Shown: one piece after another, positions 23,051-34,014 of the stretch
Layout: every line of letters begins with the position of its first letter
How positions within the stretch are numbered: position 1 is the first letter of the stretch
Assembly: GCA_947462335.1 (NCBI GenBank)
Contig: OX381718.1
Span: 35,990,976-36,054,975 of the forward strand
Direction of reading: 5' to 3'
DNA: 64,000 nucleotides
Source of the DNA: Harmothoe impar
Taxonomy: Eukaryota; Annelida; Polychaeta; Phyllodocida; Polynoidae
Notes under the pieces: generated by a model
Told to the model about the DNA's origin: nothing
What the model saw: only the letters and a program-made list of their open reading frames with translations
Databases searched by the model: none
Position numbers and translations under genes: made by a program

Positions 23051-26000
23051 TCACACGTACCTCGTTACCTCATGGCACTGCTCCTGGTCTAGGACACACG
23101 CACAGCCAAACTCCCACTTACATGTCTGTAGCCGGCCACATCGACACGATCTGTGATGTAAAATGACATGGAAAATTTGGTGTTATTAATTTGATATCAT
23201 AAAATTTAGTCCCTTATAAAATTCAGAGGTAACCATGCCCTTAGAGGCTTAAGGGGGGGGGAGGCATCGGTGGATTTGGGATGTGAGAGGTGGTGAGTTT
23301 TCCTGCCTGTCACTCTTACATCAATACTAACAATATAGCTGGCCCGGGATGACTGTGAAACGTTTTACTAGCGTGCAATAGAGTGAATTCATAGGAACGG
23401 TGGGTTCAAATGAATGAGCCCTAGATATAATCACAATTAAACCCCTAGACATAACCATAGTCGATACAATTATAGAGAAGTAGTGATAGAGTGAGGAAAG
23501 TATATGCTCAAGCAATAGACACATGTGATCTATACATGGAATAAAAATTAAATAACGTACATATACCTTGCACATTTTGCCAGATGTGTTGACAGATTTT
23601 ACGTCAGATTTGTTTTACTTGTGTATATAGATATTATCAATTCTGGCGTTACCTTAGTAAGCCCAGCCTCTCAATAAAGAAATATCTATCCACCAACCAA
23701 AGAAACTGAAAGACTGAGAAATAATCCATGAAATATGATCTCCTATTCTGATTGCCAGCTGAGCTCATACTATTTTTCTCTGTGTACAAAAAGGAATACT
23801 CTTGATGTTCAGCATATTGAAAGGAGATGTATAGATAGCAGAACAGATAAGGATGAGAGAGTGAGGGACCAGTCATATACTGCAATAGAGGGGCAGCTGG
23901 TTGTTCATGAATTCCATATTTCAAGGATTCAAAGGTTCGAGCGTTACTAATAACTAATAACTCTCGATGTTCTTCTATGGGGCTACTCTCGTTCCCAAAT
24001 CCTTCCGAAGTAAGGCTCTGGTAACTGCCAAATGTTGGGATTTTGCTGGGTCTGGGCAACCCCTGCTGGTAGCTTGGAACTAGCGAACAGGAGCAGGAAA
24101 TGGAACTAGAAAGGCTGATGGTAAAACTACCTAAAACTACCATCATACATTCTGGTTCCATTTCCTGTTCCTGTTCAGTGGTTCCAGCCTACCAGCAGGG
24201 GTTGCCCACACCCAGCAAAATCCCAAGTTCAAGGTCATTTGGCTGTCCCCAGAGCCTTCCTTCGGAAGGATTTGGGAATGAGAGTACTATGGGGCTTCAT
24301 TGCTCCTTGGCAATCAAAATGTCCGAGAGACTAATTTGACAATATTCCCTTGAGTGCATCTCCAAAATCCAATAAAAATCTTTTCCAGTTCCAGCTTTCC
24401 AGTTACCTATATCAAATGTGATGATAAACTATGCAATACATTCCAAGAAAATCAACAAAATAGAGCTTAGTCACCATATGTTTGGGCAAGGAAAATAACC
24501 ATAAGGCTGGGCACTGACTCTCTCAGATGTAATGTATGTCAATGATCACTACTACATATATAGACCTATGATATTGGCATCTAATTTGATGTATGTGGCT
24601 AATGGTCTGCAAAATGTAGTGTGAGGCAGATATAACTTAGCCCTCTCACATAAGAAGTGGTGGATATGAAAACATGTCTTGTTATTGACCTCTCTTGGAC
24701 AATAAACTCACCTACTCACTTCTCTCAAGGCCTGACCTGGCCTGTCCACCAATTATATACACCTGTTGCCCCAACTCTACCCTGACATAAGTACATAAGT
24801 AGGCCTACACAATCCACCTTACATGCCACTCATGTATTTAAGCAGGGCCCCTCCATGTCTCTGATTTAAGTATCGATTTTGACTCCCCGTCTTTATGATG
24901 GTTCAACTGCTGTTGACTCTTTAGGAATGGAGAGTCAAAACTCATTCGACTCTACACTACAGGTGTCACATGGGAGACAAACTGCGACTCTGGCTGTCAG
25001 AATCATGGGGACTCCTTTACTTTTCTCTGTGTAACCAAGGGAAATCAGATAGATACCTACGGTAGCCGTCACGGCTCACCCCCCAAAAAATATCACTATT
25101 TTACTTTAATTTTTTTTTCACTTTTCTGGGCCGTTCAAGCAATCTCTTTAAAGTTTTTTTTTCTTTTTTTGCTGTCAACCACAAAAAAATATTGCTGTCA
25201 ACATCGAAAATTCTTGCTGTCAACTGTCAACATTGGCCGAGGAGGCTCACCCCCGATTTTTGATGTTGACAGCAAAAAAAAAAGAGTGTTTTTGAGAAAT
25301 TTGATAAACGATGGAGAAATGTGAAGAATAAATATGTTTTTGTTTTGGTGAGCCTCCTCGGCCAATGTTGACAGTTGACAGCAAGACTTTTTTTATGTTG
25401 ACAGCAAAAAATTATTACCATTTTGAGAAATTGCTTGAACGGCCCAGAAAATCGAAAAAACAATTTACATAAAAAAGGGAAAAAAAAATTGGTGAGCCTT
25501 GATGGCCACCGTAGATACATCTATGCTGTGTCGGCAAACACAATTTATGTTGTCACAAAGGTCAGGGGAATTCATGGATGAAATTTACTACCTAAAAGAG
25601 TCATTTTCCAGTAAACACAACTACGTTGGTCAGACGTAAATCTACATTGATTTTTGGTCTCAACTACGTAATTTTAGTAGGTTTATCAACTTCAAAACGT
25701 TAAGGTTTATTTACCAATCTCAAACCTGCAGGTCGTATTTACGTAGCTCAGATGTCAATCTATGTTTAACACATTACATATAATTCTACATACCGTAAAA
25801 CCTCGCGTAGAAGCCGCGGCTAGTACGCGAGTCAGATCGCCAGTGCGGCTTATATGATCCAACCAAACTCGGGGTGCGGCTTATACGCGAGTTTTTCCTA
25901 ATGTTGTTTCCAAACTAATCATGAAATGACTGTCATAAAACCTCAGGAGAGGCAGGGACTGCCAGAGGTGGGGTGGAGGGAGGGGGCTGTGGCGGTTTCA

Positions 26001-28937
26001 CACCCCAACTCCCCCCCCCCCCCCTCCTCCTGAGTCTCATTGCTAGCCTACTGTTTGGATGCTGACAGGGATTAGCGGTGGGCTGCATTGTCTTCACAGT
26101 GAGGTGCGAATATTGAAAATGCCCACTCACCTTTGTCAGGTGCAGGTATTGAGCGGTATTTAACGGTGGGGGGGGGGGGGGGCACCTGTTCTACCTGCCC
26201 TGGCATTCCCACTTTAGGTAGGCGGTTCAGGCCAGGCTAGTGTAGTGGGTGGGGTGGGAGAGGGGGGGGGGCGGGAGCAAAGTCGGGGTGCGGCTAATAC
26301 GCGAGTTTTTCCCTGGGCTCATTCAGAGGGCCTCTGCGGCTTATATGATCGGCCCAAAGTCAGGGTGCGGCTTATACGCGAGTTAGGCTTATACGCGAGG
26401 TTTTACGGTAGTGGGATTCAAACAAAGACTTGTAATATATTGCAGACAAATTTACATTAAAAAACAATATTTATACAAAATAACTACTATAATTTTCAAT
26501 CTCATCTCATTTTACATAGTATATTCTTGTGGTTCAATTGAACAGCCTGACAGTATAGATCTAATGAATAGTTTTGGCTGCGGCGAGGCTTTGTATTTCT
26601 TCCATTACCACCAATGTGGTGTCCTCACAGTAAAGTGCCTCAAAGCACCTATTCATGCACAATACTTTAATCACCTGTCCTTTATATATAAATATTCTAT
26701 TGAATACGGTTTATTTGCATGATATTGAATTCATAATTAATGGGAATTTACTGCTTGAATGTGGTAGACTTGTTAAAGAGCTGTAATATTCTCTCCATAA
26801 TTGATAGTGCTGCCACCTAGTGTGACACGGCAAAGTCATCTACCCAATTGAAGTTGAAAAGTTACGTCTTTTAACATGGATCTACATAGAATTTTTACGT
26901 AGATTTACGTCTGAATGGGTTAGATCAACGTAAATCAGATGTCTACGTCTGTTGAACGTAAATAAACTTAACGTTTTGACATCTACAAACCATCCAAAAT
27001 TACCAATCTCAAACCTTTTGGTTGGACATCTACCTAGAGAAACCTCTGAGCTACGTTGGAACTACGAAGAGTGTTTACTGGGTTACTGTATGAAACAACT
27101 GATAATTTGTCAAATGTAACGTTAAAACACCTCATCTGTGGGTAATGAAATAGATAAATCCTAAATGATAGTATTACACTTACAGATGGCATTATTTATA
27201 ACCCCTTTGGGATTGGGATGTGTTGAAGAGAAAGAAATGGTTTTTTTCTGACTGATGATCCTTGACAGTCATGTCTTTAGCGTGTTTGTAGATTCAAGTG
27301 CATGCATAGTTATCACTCTATCCTTATAGGTCCTCCAATGTCTTAGATGGTATCTACAATAGCTATAGATATCACTATACAAACAATGTTTATGATATGC
27401 TATTTGTACAAATAAGAATAGTATCATTCAATTTTAGTGATTGCTGCAGTGGTCCTATATTGGAAATCATATGTGTTAAGGCAACATGTGTATTACTACT
27501 GTAGTATACATGTAAGAACTCTGGTATAAGCCGCACCCTGACTTTGTTCCCATTCCATAAGCCGCACTGGCTGTGTATATCAATCCAGCATTGTTTGAAT
27601 CATTTTCAAATTCACCGGATTACTGTCTTAAAATAGCTGGCGTACCAGCTCCTTATGCAAATCTTATCCCGTCTGGTCCCTCTTTAGTTAAGAGACTCCA
27701 TATTATACTTTGTTGTGTGTTGTGTTAGGTACAATATTAAAAAGCATATTTAGGTCCATGCTCCTGCATAACCACCATCTTGAATAACCGTCCTGAAAAT
27801 TATCTCTCTCTCCCTTCATTCTTCCTGCTTATCTGTAGACCTTGAAAGACACGCTTTGTTATCTGGCTATTTATAGATGGGAAATAATGCGTGCACAGAT
27901 TATTGCCTGTTTTCTATTTCAAAACGTCATATCAGCACTTTGTGAGCTGAGAAGAGCCATTCATGAATTGCTTTTGGTCTAAGACCAAGATGCGTATATG
28001 TGACCGGCTTTGCTGTCCGGAGGTTCAACTTATTGAAAAAAAGTTTTCATTAAAAGAGGTAGTTTTCCCCCACCTGCATGACATCTTATTGCTGTTGTTC
28101 ATTATCTCAGTTGTTCATTGTATTACTATTTATCAAAATTCCACTTTGTTTGTGGAAAGGACACCTTTGAATGTAAAGTTACGGTCATGGTGCATATATT
28201 GTTACATACAGGACATACTTTTCTCCAATATACATGTACATTCATTGTCACCCGGGTTCCACTGGTTCTCTGGTAGTCAGATTATAAGATCAACACTGAG
28301 GACAGCCTGGTTCCTGGCTGATCTTACCCCTCTCACTAGGGTGAGGTACTGCATTTGATCGTAGAGACCCTTCTTGAGTAACAGCAACAATGGCAATCAG
28401 AAGGATCTAACACACTATACCCACTGCACGAACACTCAAACACTCAAAGCATGATATGATTAGTGCACTAGTTACACCACATTGAGGTCACTTCTACAGC
28501 TAATATTATACAGAACATTGTGAACACAGTGTGACTTTCCTATGCATGTATCTTCAGAAAAACGTATCTCGCACTTTGACTACCACACATTTACAGGGGC
28601 TCATTATACACCCCTGCCGGGTAGCAGTGATCTATCTAGGGATGATATACCACTGGAGTCAATGAGCAGGTGTTTAAACAAGCCAGAAAACAGGTAAATG
28701 TACGTCTACATATATATTATATCCTAAAACCTTATCTCAGTATAATAAATAAAATCACAAAGGGAAATGGCACAAACCTTACCTTCTGAGCTTGCCAAAG
28801 AAGGCCTTGGCTGCCTTGGAGTTTATTCTGGCAGGAGGTGCAGGCTTGGTGTGTAGGGGAGTCTCCTCCCCCTGTGTACAGGACAGCAGTAGGTGGAAGG
28901 CCACCAACAGTAGCAGACAGAGCCCCAGCCGCTCCAT
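23051..28937 (-). CDS. Small secreted Cys-rich peptide, paralogue A (two exons)
   Basis: Exon 1 is 28937-28783: ATG, a hydrophobic signal peptide (LGLCLLLLVAFHLLLSC), then a Pro- and Lys-containing stretch ending AKAFFGKLR plus two bases, with a GTAAGG donor. Exon 2 is 23150-23051 after a TTTTACATCACAG acceptor. The first base completes an Arg codon, giving a dibasic RR, then SCRCGRLQTC and onward to the stop. The predicted precursor is 84 residues. Its C-terminal part has six cysteines, C-x-C-x5-C-x5-C-x-C-x6-C, which can be read as a CxC-C module used twice. RR may be a prohormone-convertase site. The intron of 5.6 kb holds several transposons. I do not recognise the family; AKAFFGKLRR faintly recalls augurin (ECRG4), which lacks these cysteines. 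Further exons are possible, since GTAACG and GTACGT near the stop could act as donors. Function unknown; a secreted signalling or host-defence peptide is inference. Confidence 0.6.
23979..24295. mobile_element. Fold-back element in the intron of peptide gene A
   Basis: The left arm (from CTCGTTCCCAAATCCTTCCG) and right arm (to CGGAAGGATTTGGGAATGAG) are imperfect inverted copies of about 150 bp around a centre near 24130. The core motif AACCCCTGCTGGTA / TACCAGCAGGGGTT is shared by both arms. It is non-coding; the overlapping open frames on both strands are by-products. Confidence 0.75.
25057..25511. mobile_element. Fold-back element with GCTGTCAAC repeats
   Basis: The outer ends CTACGGTAGCC and GGCCACCGTAG are inverted, and the inner arms share GGCTCACC, GGCCGAGGAGGCTCACC and GGGCCGTTCAAGCAAT in opposite orientation. 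GCTGTCAAC units are tandem on each side. AGATAC at both borders may be the target duplication. It is AT-rich with long T and A runs. Confidence 0.75.
25608..27081. mobile_element. Outer TIR element hosting the 25791-26410 MITE
   Basis: CCAGTAAACAC at 25608-25618 and GTGTTTACTGG at 27071-27081 form the termini. Subterminal words ACTACGTTGG/CTACGTTGG, ACGTAAATC and CCAATCTCAAACC occur on both sides. Between the arms sit the nested MITE and about 470 bases of unrelated sequence with no transposase. Confidence 0.6.
25791..26410. mobile_element. MITE with GCGGCTTATACGCGAG repeats
   Basis: A 19-bp perfect TIR (TACCGTAAAACCTCGCGTA) lies at 25791-25809, with its complement at 26392-26410. TA at each end may be the target duplication. 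Several internal copies of GCGGCTTATACGCGAG occur, along with G and C runs. Decayed relatives are at about 27525-27590 and 54110-54180. Confidence 0.85.
27090..28780. other. Intron sequence of peptide gene A
   Basis: No exon recognised. It includes a decayed relative of the 25791 MITE at about 27525-27590. A 131-codon open frame at 27963-28358 (+) has a hydrophobic stretch but no homology I recognise and no supporting signals; I do not call it. Confidence 0.4.
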
Positions 28938-29056
28938 CCTCCTGTACCTGAGTCTACACTACTACTGGTCCTACACCACCACAACCACCACCCTCAGCAG
29001 CAGCAGCAGCGAGCAGGAGGAGTACTCTGCCTACCTACCCACTCACCACCTCCTTA

Positions 29057-29064
29057 TTATATAA
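29057..29064 (-). promoter_or_regulatory. TATA box of peptide gene A
   Basis: TTATATAA lies 120-127 bases 5' of the ATG and at exactly the same distance in paralogue B (35582-35589). The intervening 5' leader is conserved between the two genes and includes a GCTGCTGCTGCTGCTG run. Confidence 0.65.
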
Positions 29065-29277
29065 GCATATTGCTGCGTCTTTCTTACAGCTACTCACAAT
29101 CATCACTGACATTTTGCGTGTAACCATGTTAGTGTAAAAACATAGAAATGCTGTATCGTTGATACGGTTAGTTGAACATCTGCGAATGGACAATTCTCTA
29201 ATGTTAATTTAAACATTAAAGACTGGGCCAATGTCATCCATATAAGTACAACAGTTTAGTTTAATTTGATTGCAACA

Positions 29278-29370
29278 TATAAGGCTGGTACATTGCCTCA
29301 ACGTAACGATGTGTAATCGGACCTTCTGCTGATCCAATATCACCTTTGGATAGGAAGTAAATACGATCTG
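29278..29370. promoter_or_regulatory. Upstream block shared by peptide genes A and B
   Basis: Words in order GTAACGATGTGTAATCGGACC, GCTGATCCAATATC and TTTGGAT are matched at about 36465-36550 upstream of gene B (GTAACGATGTAGAATCCGACC and so on). The block is about 0.4 kb upstream of the ATG in A and 1.0 kb in B, more diverged than the exons, and may be a retained regulatory region of the duplication. Confidence 0.45.
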
Positions 29371-29810
29371 TATCGGGCCCTTTATTACATGCTGTAGAAA
29401 TTGTTATGAATAAGTGTATAGTCTCTTGAATTACCTGCAGTACGTTCTGAATATGTATAACTAAAGGATGATGCTTGCTTTTATATGTACCACAAAAATG
29501 GTAAAGTGCATTTCATCATAGCCCTATGAATGGATGACTGGGTGTACATACACGACTGATCTACACCCCAAGAAGATTTGTGACAATGTGTTCATATAAC
29601 GTCGTTATGATGAAGTACCCCCCCCCCCCCCAGAAGGGTTTCTTGGTTAGTTGTATCCACAAGTTCTTCCTGAAGTGTATAGATTGCAGTTTACAACAAA
29701 AGAACGTGTTCTGGGATCTATTTCATTTTGACAAAGACTCGAGCGTTATTTCAATCTAAGAAATATATGGCCATTCGTCAATGTCCCATATATGGTCCAC
29801 TAAGGGTCAG

Positions 29811-29923
29811 CGTCCACAGAGCATAAATCAGCCGTATACGGCCATTCTATACGCCATTTACATAGGGAATGCATGACAATTCTATCGAAATACGGCCGAT
29901 TTATGCTCTGTGGACGGTGGCCA
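29811..29923. mobile_element. Short MITE, CGTCCACAGAGCATAAA ends
   Basis: CGTCCACAGAGCATAAATC at the left is inverted as GATTTATGCTCTGTGGACG at the right, about 113 bp in total. It belongs to the same TIR family as 32574-33170. Confidence 0.75.
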
Positions 29924-31440
29924 TAAAGAAAGAAAGATTTCTCTTGTATTTTGATAATTTACATGTCCAAACCTAAGAATGTCCCGTTTAATTGTTACTG
30001 GTTTTATAGACATAAATATATGCTTAATTGCAATCTGCAAGAAAAGACAGAAAAAATACAATCAAATTTTTAATTTTGCAAAGTGTATTTATCTCATATA
30101 ATTATGGTGTTTCGAAATACAACAACAATTACAAAATGTGATCTTCTCGGCTTCATATCTAATTAGGGGATGAGCCAGAGCCCCATATATGAGACATGAG
30201 GCTCATTTGGCGGGGGGGGGGGGCAAGGTCTATCAGTAATTTTTAGACCTGGAAAAAATGTGATAGACCTGTAGAAGTGGTAGCTTTTGCTTTCTAGCAC
30301 CATGTATATGCACCAACTTCTGCATGGATATACTCCTCCCCGCAATATTTAGAATGGCTCTGAATTTGTCAATAATTGAGATAGAGACTTCAGAATGGAA
30401 CCAAATGAAACCCCGTGCATTGCTTCTCCTTCACATGTGCCATTGGTATAAATACCTCATTTGCATATATTACATAATCAGGGAAATAAGGGTTTTTAAT
30501 TGAAATAGTTTAGTATGCCTACCTAACACAATGTGATATGCATATATAATATCATCTAAATTATGCAATTATAGGTCAGAGTAGATGCCACCTATGTGTT
30601 GTTTAGCATAGAAAGTGTTTTGGAATTATGAGCTCACTGTTATTATATAATTTTGAGCTCTTCCCACAGTGAGCATTTGTTTTAAGCAGTTGGGGAGGTA
30701 GTGGAATTAGGCAGCGCATTCCTAATACGTTTCTCACCTAGGGCTGCAACAATTTTTTATGAATTGATTCCTATGCAGTTTTTCCCAGGGAATCCAAATC
30801 TGCAAGCGGCCATCATGGATTTTGATTAATAATGCCCCTAATTAGCATATTATAATAAGGTAGGCAAATTATCAGCTTGGACAGGCTAAAGCATTGTAAA
30901 AATCAGTCCAAACCTTCTAGGAATGATATGATGCCTTGAGATATGAAAGTTATTCAAGAATGCACTCTTTCATAATTTTTGATTGACGCCTAATTAGCAT
31001 AATTTATGCAAATATTGAGATAGCAGCATAATTTGACTCTAAAAATATCAGTTGACACACTCATCCCTTGGGCATAACAGTTAATTTCAAATACAGGATC
31101 ATAGCAGATAATGGCTGTGGCCATTATGGTAGCCACATTTCAAGATAGCCGCCTGTGGATACTTCTACATAAGTTATCTCCTCTTCTAGTCAACTTAGAA
31201 CCATGATTCCAAATGCTCAGTATATATTTCTGAGGGCAAGGAATACAATGATGTTACTCTTGGGTTGATGGATAGCAGCCATCTTGGAATTTAACTAGGT
31301 TATTCTCAGAAAACCTATCAATAAGCGTACCCCCCCCACTTTTGACCAACCCCCAAAAAAGGTCAAACCAAAAAGGTCAAGTAAAAAGACGTCAAAAAGG
31401 GTCAAAATACCTCCCAGTCCCCCCTACTTCGAAACTGCTT
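29924..31440. other. Non-coding stretch
   Basis: AT-rich sequence between mobile elements. It includes homopolymer G and C runs and a TTTTGACC/GGTCAAA-rich patch at 31325-31410. No gene recognised. Confidence 0.45.
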
Positions 31441-31445
31441 GCCAC

Positions 31446-32010
31446 GGCCCTGAAAAATTGCCCTTATCCTACAAAAATATATAGTTTTGTAGGATAATGG
31501 CTGTCAATCATGCCCTTATCCGACAAAATTGCCCTTATCCTACAAAACCTATACTAATTTTGTAGGATAAGGGTAATCAGTCAGGCCCTTATCCTATAAA
31601 ATTGCCCTTATCCTGCAAAACCTATAAATCAGGTAGGTTTTGTAATATAAGGGCGATCACCAAAGCCCTTATCCTACAAAACTGCCCTATCCTACAATAT
31701 AAAATAGAAATAAGCATTTTCTGGGTCTAGTGCATTTATTAGGTCCTTATCTTAAAAACTCTTCCTTATATATAGGCTTTGTAGGTTAAGGGCAATTTTG
31801 TAGGATAAGGGTTTGACTGATTGCCCTTATCCTACAAAGTTGATATAGGTTTTGTAGGATAAGGGCAATTTTGTAGGATAAGGGCTTAACAGGTGTTTTG
31901 TAGGATAAGGGCAAATTTTGTAGTATAAGGGCATGACTGACAGCCCTTATACTACAAACCTATATGATTTTGTAGGATAAGGGCAATTTTGTAGGATAAG
32001 GGCTTAACAG
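31446..32010. repeat. Satellite of GCCCTTATCCTACAAAA in both orientations
   Basis: Well over a dozen copies of the 17-base word occur, the first part mostly as GCCCTTATCCTACAAAA and the second mostly as TTTTGTAGGATAAGGGC, often paired as hairpins of about 40 bases. Each unit carries a TTATC/GATAA (GATA-factor-like) core. No coding potential. Confidence 0.9.
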
Positions 32011-32573
32011 ACCTCTTCCAATCCCTCTAAAAAATAGGTAAGGATTTCAAAAATCGATTTATGACACATTAAGCATTATTAGATATGCATCTCATGCTAC
32101 TACTTTGGGCCAGATTCCCTCCCATAGCATGCTACTTTGTGAACTTAGAGACCAATTCAACAAATTATACTAAAGACAAAATAGAAGAAATTGCAGTGTT
32201 TATGATAATGTATTTTATTACATCTTGAAACTAATTCAAACTTCAATTACATTATTAACAATATTTGCATCTTGAAAGAGATTGCAGATCTTTGAAATTG
32301 GTGAGAGGTGTACACCCTGATTGTATTTGTACCTGGTACTTACATGTAAATTCAGAAATAACACTAAATGACTGCACTCAGCCCATACACCCGATTGCAA
32401 TCTAGCAATACATGACATTGAACTTGGAATGCCTTCCCCATACTTACATCATTTATAGACAGCAGCATATAGCCTACTGACTAAATAGTGTACTCTGTAG
32501 GATCTGACCGATGGTCTTTTGCAGAACTTTTTCAGTTCTCATGGAAGGGCAACAATCACGAAATCCACAGTCA

Positions 32574-33170
32574 TGGCCACCGTCCACAGAGCATAAAACA
32601 GGGAACTTCGTCAGAATAAAGATTTGTTTATTTTGATTTTGTAAAAGTTTGTATACAAACTTCGGCGTCTATGATGTGTCAAACGATGTGGAAATGATGT
32701 GTACACCCAGTGGACGTTGCAATGATAATTTAGATAGGGAATTTATGCTTTGTTTACACAAATTGGGTGCAAGAGGGAGTCGCCTGATAATATCAAACAG
32801 GTTTGATATTATCGGCCGTTTCCTGGCTATAAAAAATGTACATGCAGGTGAGAGGGGGGAGGGTAGTAGTTGTGGCCTATACTATAGTATATGTGTACAC
32901 AGATTGAATGTAAATAGAAGTATATCTCTGTCGGCAGTATAAGAACCTCTGACGTACGTATAAGAACCTCTGACATACGTATAAGAACCTCTGACATACG
33001 TATAACAACCTCTGACATACGTATAACAACCTCTGACGTACGTATAGAGGCTGTGCAAATAGTATGGCGAAGTGACGACAGAGCAGGGTGGGTGGAGGGG
33101 AACTTCGCGTATTGCTGAGTCGGCGATTTTATACCGACGATTATCGTCTATGTTCTGTGGACGGTGGCCA
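32574..33170. mobile_element. 600-bp MITE of the CGTCCACAGAGCATAAA family with internal minisatellite
   Basis: Left TIR TGGCCACCGTCCACAGAGCA and right TIR TTCTGTGGACGGTGGCCA. Inside, 32938-33046 is a 21-bp minisatellite of five units (core GTATAAGAACCTCTGAC). It produces a 7-residue periodic open frame on the - strand that is not a gene. Confidence 0.8.
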
Positions 33171-34014
33171 CCAGGGTGACTTTGTGGAGGAAGTAATATT
33201 TAGAGCAAAATCCGGGTATATTTCAAAAAGATCTGTGGTCTATTGCAGGACAATGACTAGTGAAAGCACAGGTCTGTTGCCAAATAGTCAACTCTTCTGC
33301 AATGGGCAGAAGTAACTTCATGATCATTAATTCATTCTGACGAGATTTTTTTGCAAAAGATAAGTGATTGCTGTTAATTTTTGCAGTGGCTACAAAACCG
33401 TTGTCAATATCAACATTGTGTGATGTGTCAGTAAAGAATATTTAGATCAGCAATCAGTAGATCTACATCTTTTGAGCTCTTACTAACTATCATTTAGCAA
33501 GGGACAATATGGGCTTAATGACCACTGGTTCCTGATGTCTAGGCTCATTTAAGGATTCCCAATTACAAACTCAATTATGCAGTTAGTGTATAGTGATGCA
33601 CATATTTCCCCTCCACAATTACCAGCCATAGTGAAATCATGAGAAATTGTCAAAGGAAAGTCACTGTACAAATGCAATATATGTTCAATGTATGTAAACT
33701 AATACATTTTAAGTGGTTCTAATGAATTCTATGTATTTGTGAAACCTTTAAGGTATATGATGGGTATGATGGGCCAAGGTTAGTTCTTGTCCGATGGTGT
33801 TCATGGCTACCCAGGGATACAAGTTCAATTCAAGTTGAGAATAAAAACATATTGGTCTCCTTCCGCCCAAGTTTATGGTGAATGGCTGAAATTCTTTGGA
33901 GACCCTCTTTCCTCTTTCTGATGTGTTCTCAAGAAGCCTAAGCTTCAGTAGGATGTGTCCATGTCCTTAATGCTGCTGTTAGTGTCTGAGTGTCTGTGTG
34001 TCTGTAGCCTGTTG

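Noticed and set aside
23051..23150. Homology of the Cys-rich peptide to endothelin
   Set aside because: Both start CxC after a dibasic site and have a Cys at position 15, but the remaining spacing differs (x5/x5 instead of x7/x3) and there are two further cysteines. Resemblance looks coincidental.
23649..24161. 170-codon - strand frame
   Set aside because: Overlaps one arm of the fold-back element at 23979-24295 and has no recognisable domain.
28783..28937. Assignment of the peptide precursor to augurin (ECRG4)
   Set aside because: Only AKAFFGKLRR is similar. The cysteine-rich C-terminus does not occur in that family and the diagnostic downstream region was not found.
28792..29064. 90-codon + strand open frame, repeated at 35317-35589
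   Set aside because: It is antisense to exon 1 and leader of the secreted peptide genes. The - strand reading has a signal peptide, a splice donor in phase with exon 2 and synonymous differences.
32827..33018. 63-codon frame with repeated SEVLIR
   Set aside because: Direct translation of the 21-bp minisatellite inside a MITE; no gene signals.
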